Origin: Planctomycetota bacterium
GTDB taxonomy: Bacteria > Planctomycetota > B15-G4 > JADJEK01
Length of the DNA: 9,808 bases
Direction of reading: 5' to 3'
Assembly: GCA_016795255.1 (NCBI GenBank)
Contig: JAEUIB010000756.1
Span: forward strand, 1-9,808
Part shown: positions 7,796-9,808 of the stretch, piece by piece
Position numbering within the stretch: position 1 is the stretch's first letter
Layout: every line of letters begins with the position of its first letter
Notes under the pieces: model-generated
Databases searched by the model: none
What the model was told of the DNA's origin: nothing
What the model saw: only the letters and a program-made list of their open reading frames with translations
Made by a program: the position numbers and the translations under genes

Positions 7796-9037
7796 TCAGT
7801 CGTCGATTTCGGGCAGTGTGCTCTGACCGCCGGTCGCGAAGACGTTGCCGTCGAAGTTCGCGAACACGTCGGTCGCCGCGATGTCGACGCGGTTCTTCAT
7901 CGACTTGTTGCCGAAGTACGAGTTCAGCGCGTTGCCGTTCTCGATGCCCTCACCGGCGTTGGCGATCGCGACGTTGCCGGTCAGTTGGTTCGCACCGCCG
8001 TCGATGTCGAAGCCGTCCTCGAGACAGAACTTCGCCGTGTTGCCGATCAGCACGTTGAAGTTCGTCGTGACGCGGAAGCCGTCCGATTGCGCGCGCTGCG
8101 CGAGGTTGCCTTCGAGCGTCGTCTGGCCGGCTTCGACGAGGTAGCTCGGCTCGTCCTCGGTCCCGCAGTTCTTCGCGACGTTCTTGCGCACGAGCACCTT
8201 CGAGCAGCCGGCGACGACCAGGACGGCGTAGGACGTCGCGTCCACGATCGAGTTCTTCTCGATCGTCGTGCCCTCCTGCGCGTTCTCGACGTAGATGCCG
8301 ATCCCGTCGTCGGGCAGCGAACGGATCTTGTTGCCGCGCACCGTCATCACCGCGCCGGCGACCGAGATGCCGACGTCGTCGATCAGCGAGACGTCGTTCG
8401 CTTCGACGCGGGCGAGCGAACCCTCGATGCGGACGCCGGAGCCGTCCTCGATCATGCGCACCTTGCACTTCTCGACGACGGCGGAGTCGCCGATCACGCG
8501 GATGCCGTAGCTGCCGTCCTGCTCGACGGTCGTCTTGCGGACGATCGCGCCGTCGCTGGTCAGCTCGATGCCGCCGTCGCAGCCTTGCACCACGCAGTTC
8601 TCGACGCGCAGCAACTTGCCGGAGCCGACGATCCCGCGGCCGTTCGCGTGGATCACGGTGACCTTCTCGAGAGCGACCGAGTTCGCGGCCTGGATCTCGA
8701 CGCCGGCTTCGCTGCCGCCCTTCGCGTGCCGGACGATCACGTTGCGGACGGTGACGTTCGCGGCCTGGACGACGATTCCCGGGCCGAGGGCGCCGAGCTG
8801 CGGGTCGCGCGGCTCGATGATCACCTTGCCCTTGCCGCGCAGCGTCAGACCGTCGAGCGCGGCGTCGATCACGACGGCTTCGCGGTAGATGCCGCTGGAC
8901 ACCTCGATGGTGTCGCCGGCCGCGGCGGCCTTGATGGCGGCCTCGATCGACGACTGGTCCTGCGGCACGCGGATCGTGCCGGCTTCGAGGGCGACGAGCG
9001 GAAACAACGTGGTGGCGAGCGCATACGCGAGCTTCAT
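7796..9037 (-). CDS. Secreted right-handed parallel beta-helix repeat protein
   Basis: A 413-residue protein with a signal peptide (MKLAYALATTLFPLVALEA, cleavage likely before GTIRV). The mature start, GTIRVPQDQSSIEAAIKAA (20-38) followed by AGDTIEVSSGIYREAVVID (40-58), is the classic entry of periplasmic or surface parallel beta-helix proteins of the NosD/pectate-lyase-like superfamily. From ~60 to ~395 there are about a dozen rungs of 20-24 residues with the pattern G-hydrophobic-x-hydrophobic, a short turn, then V-x-x-N/K-x-hydrophobic; examples are GIVVQAANVTVRNVIV, GIRVIGDSAVVEKCKV, GIYVENAQEGTTIEKNSI and GFDIDGGANQLTGNVA. I see no clear catalytic site, so carbohydrate lyase, hydrolase or pure binding function stays open. 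The start is fixed by AGGAGG at 9044-9049, six bases upstream; the frame is open far beyond it. It converges on the secreted dehydrogenase gene and diverges from the small gene at 9248. Confidence 0.92.
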   Translation of the reverse strand: MKLAYALATTLFPLVALEAGTIRVPQDQSSIEAAIKAAAAGDTIEVSSGIYREAVVIDAALDGLTLRGKGKVIIEPRDPQLGALGPGIVVQAANVTVRNVIVRHAKGGSEAGVEIQAANSVALEKVTVIHANGRGIVGSGKLLRVENCVVQGCDGGIELTSDGAIVRKTTVEQDGSYGIRVIGDSAVVEKCKVRMIEDGSGVRIEGSLARVEANDVSLIDDVGISVAGAVMTVRGNKIRSLPDDGIGIYVENAQEGTTIEKNSIVDATSYAVLVVAGCSKVLVRKNVAKNCGTEDEPSYLVEAGQTTLEGNLAQRAQSDGFRVTTNFNVLIGNTAKFCLEDGFDIDGGANQLTGNVAIANAGEGIENGNALNSYFGNKSMKNRVDIAATDVFANFDGNVFATGGQSTLPEIDD

Positions 9038-9043
9038 GACGAT

Positions 9044-9049
9044 CCTCCT
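9044..9049 (-). promoter_or_regulatory. Ribosome binding site of the beta-helix gene
   Basis: A perfect AGGAGG on the minus strand, six bases before ATG 9037. With the signal peptide that follows, it rules out the longer open frame reaching to 9733. Confidence 0.85.
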
Positions 9050-9236
9050 GAGTGGTTCGGGTTGCGAGTTCCTTCGGACTGACCTGGCGAGAGGAACCGC
9101 GAGCCCGATCCGTGGGGTCGTCCGAGGTTTTTCTGCGAGCCGTGCGCGATCGGCCGGAAAGCCCCGGATTCGCCTCAAGTTCGCGGGGGGTCCGGCCCGA
9201 TCAGAGGCATGCCAAACGAAGGTCCGGCATCCACCC

Positions 9237-9240
9237 GGAG
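9237..9240 (+). promoter_or_regulatory. Ribosome binding site of the small BamE-like gene
   Basis: GGAG seven bases before ATG 9248. The alternative in-frame ATG at 9209 has an AGAGG only one base upstream, too close to serve, so the 119-residue form is preferred. Confidence 0.55.
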
Positions 9241-9247
9241 ATGGTCC

Positions 9248-9607
9248 ATGGTCACGAAGACGTTGCGTCGGCAAGTGCGTGCGGGGGCAGCCCGTGCCGG
9301 CGCGAAGACGGCCGTCCAGGCCGTTCGCGAAGTGAAGCGAACCCCGCAGAAGCGCGAATCGAACGAACCCGTGTTCGGACGGTTCGCCGCCCCGAAGGTG
9401 CGCCTCGGCATGACCGCGGCCGAAGTGAAGAAATGCGCCGGCAGTCCCGACTGCATCTTGTTCGGGACCGAAGAGAACGTCGATTGGCAGTTCGGCACGT
9501 CGGGCTTCGATGCCCTGGGCGCGCCCGCGCTGTACGTCACGCAGCTCACGTTCCACGCCGGCCGCGTCGTGAAGGTCATCGAACGGATGTCCGCTCCGAC
9601 GCAGTGA
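9248..9607 (+). CDS. Small protein with a BamE/SmpA-like motif pattern
   Basis: A 119-residue protein. Residues 1-40 are very basic (MVTKTLRRQVRAGAARAGAK and onward) and probably disordered. Residues ~48-112 follow the layout of SmpA/OmlA (BamE-like) domains: VRLGMTAAEVKKCAGSPDCI (a helix opening 'LGMT..EV', then a G-x-P turn), a central WQFG strand (80-83), and a closing LTFHAGRVVKVIERM strand-turn-strand. BamE proteins are outer-membrane lipoproteins, but this one shows no signal peptide and no lipobox, so it may be a cytoplasmic protein with the same small fold, or the fold call may be wrong. The two cysteines (63 and 69) flank the turn. It is transcribed divergently from the beta-helix gene, 210 bases away, so shared control is possible but unproven. 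High third-position GC and the ribosome binding site support that it is a real gene. Confidence 0.68.
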   Translation: MVTKTLRRQVRAGAARAGAKTAVQAVREVKRTPQKRESNEPVFGRFAAPKVRLGMTAAEVKKCAGSPDCILFGTEENVDWQFGTSGFDALGAPALYVTQLTFHAGRVVKVIERMSAPTQ

Positions 9608-9637
9608 TCCCCTGAACTCGAGTCCTCCAAAGGTGCC

Positions 9638-9676
9638 GCGGCGCCGTGTTCGTCCCGAGGGACGGAGCGGCGTCGC
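9638..9676 (+). terminator. Hairpin after the small BamE-like gene
   Basis: The outer stem pairs 9638-9646 (GCGGCGCCG) with 9668-9676 (CGGCGTCGC): nine pairs, one of them G-U on the plus strand. After a 4x3 internal loop, CGTCC (9651-9655) pairs with GGACG (9660-9664) around a CGAG loop. It starts 31 bases after the stop codon. There is no T-tract, as with every other hairpin in this window, so termination here is inferred from position and strength. Confidence 0.5.
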
Positions 9677-9808
9677 TGCATGTCCGGGCCGGGCGGTTCG
9701 AAGCCGAGCGTCGCGGGACGACGACGCGGTCACGTGAAGGTCGGCGATGACCGACCGCTCGTGCGGACCGCCGGCGTTGCGGCAGATGATTTCATCGGGC
9801 CGTCGACT
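9677..9808. other. Right-edge stretch with no supportable gene
   Basis: Both strands are partly open. A plus-strand frame from GTG 9734 gives 25 residues to the edge but has no ribosome binding site. A minus-strand frame ends in TGA at 9730-9732 and could be the tail of a gene entering from the right; third-position GC is about 75% in each, so neither is favoured. A 6-bp hairpin (GGTCGG at 9739-9744, CCGACC at 9751-9756, loop CGATGA) lies in the middle. More sequence to the right would settle it. Confidence 0.4.

Noticed and set aside
9094..9120. ECF-sigma-like promoter (GGAAC followed by GTCGTC) in the gap between the beta-helix and BamE-like genes
   Set aside because: The spacing of 19 bases or more between the two boxes is too long for the usual 15-17, and no second support exists.
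9734..9808. Plus-strand gene start at GTG 9734 running off the right edge
   Set aside because: No ribosome binding site, only 25 codons visible, and the codon pattern is no better than that of the opposite strand.

Overview
This window of high-GC bacterial DNA carries six protein-coding genes, one of them cut by the left edge. The mix suggests a Planctomycetota or similar large-genome environmental bacterium: a long secreted mosaic protein (LamG, PQQ-type sugar dehydrogenase, PKD and a C-terminal beta-rich tail ending in a Thr-Ile-Cys-Pro type terminus), a secreted parallel beta-helix protein, and short structured gaps between genes. That lineage is an inference from protein style, not something the sequence proves.

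Left block, minus strand (1-2647): hutU (urocanate hydratase, histidine degradation) is followed after 52 bases by the first 314 codons of a sugar/nucleoside-type ABC importer ATPase, which runs off the window. The two are probably co-transcribed. A 275-base divergent gap with a long GC-rich hairpin separates hutU from the next gene.

Middle block, plus strand (2923-7516): a 199-residue protein of the DUF1801/YdeI-OmpD-associated type, then a 1259-residue exported multidomain protein with a glucose/sorbosone dehydrogenase-like beta-propeller core. Both genes have a TTGAC hexamer upstream whose putative promoter spacer holds a perfect inverted repeat.

Convergent gap (7517-7795): the most unusual part. 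It is almost filled by adjacent perfect or near-perfect hairpins, and between two of them lies a segment (7624-7732) that can fold into a closed four-way junction with three arms. The simplest reading is a bidirectional terminator cluster plus a possible structured RNA or palindromic repeat element. The window alone cannot decide between these.

Right block (7796-9808): a secreted right-handed parallel beta-helix protein on the minus strand, divergent from a small plus-strand protein with a BamE/SmpA-like motif pattern. A strong hairpin follows the small gene. The last ~130 bases hold no gene I can defend. No tRNA, rRNA, CRISPR array, transposase or integrase was seen. The very long overlapping antisense reading frames are by-products of high GC and were left out.
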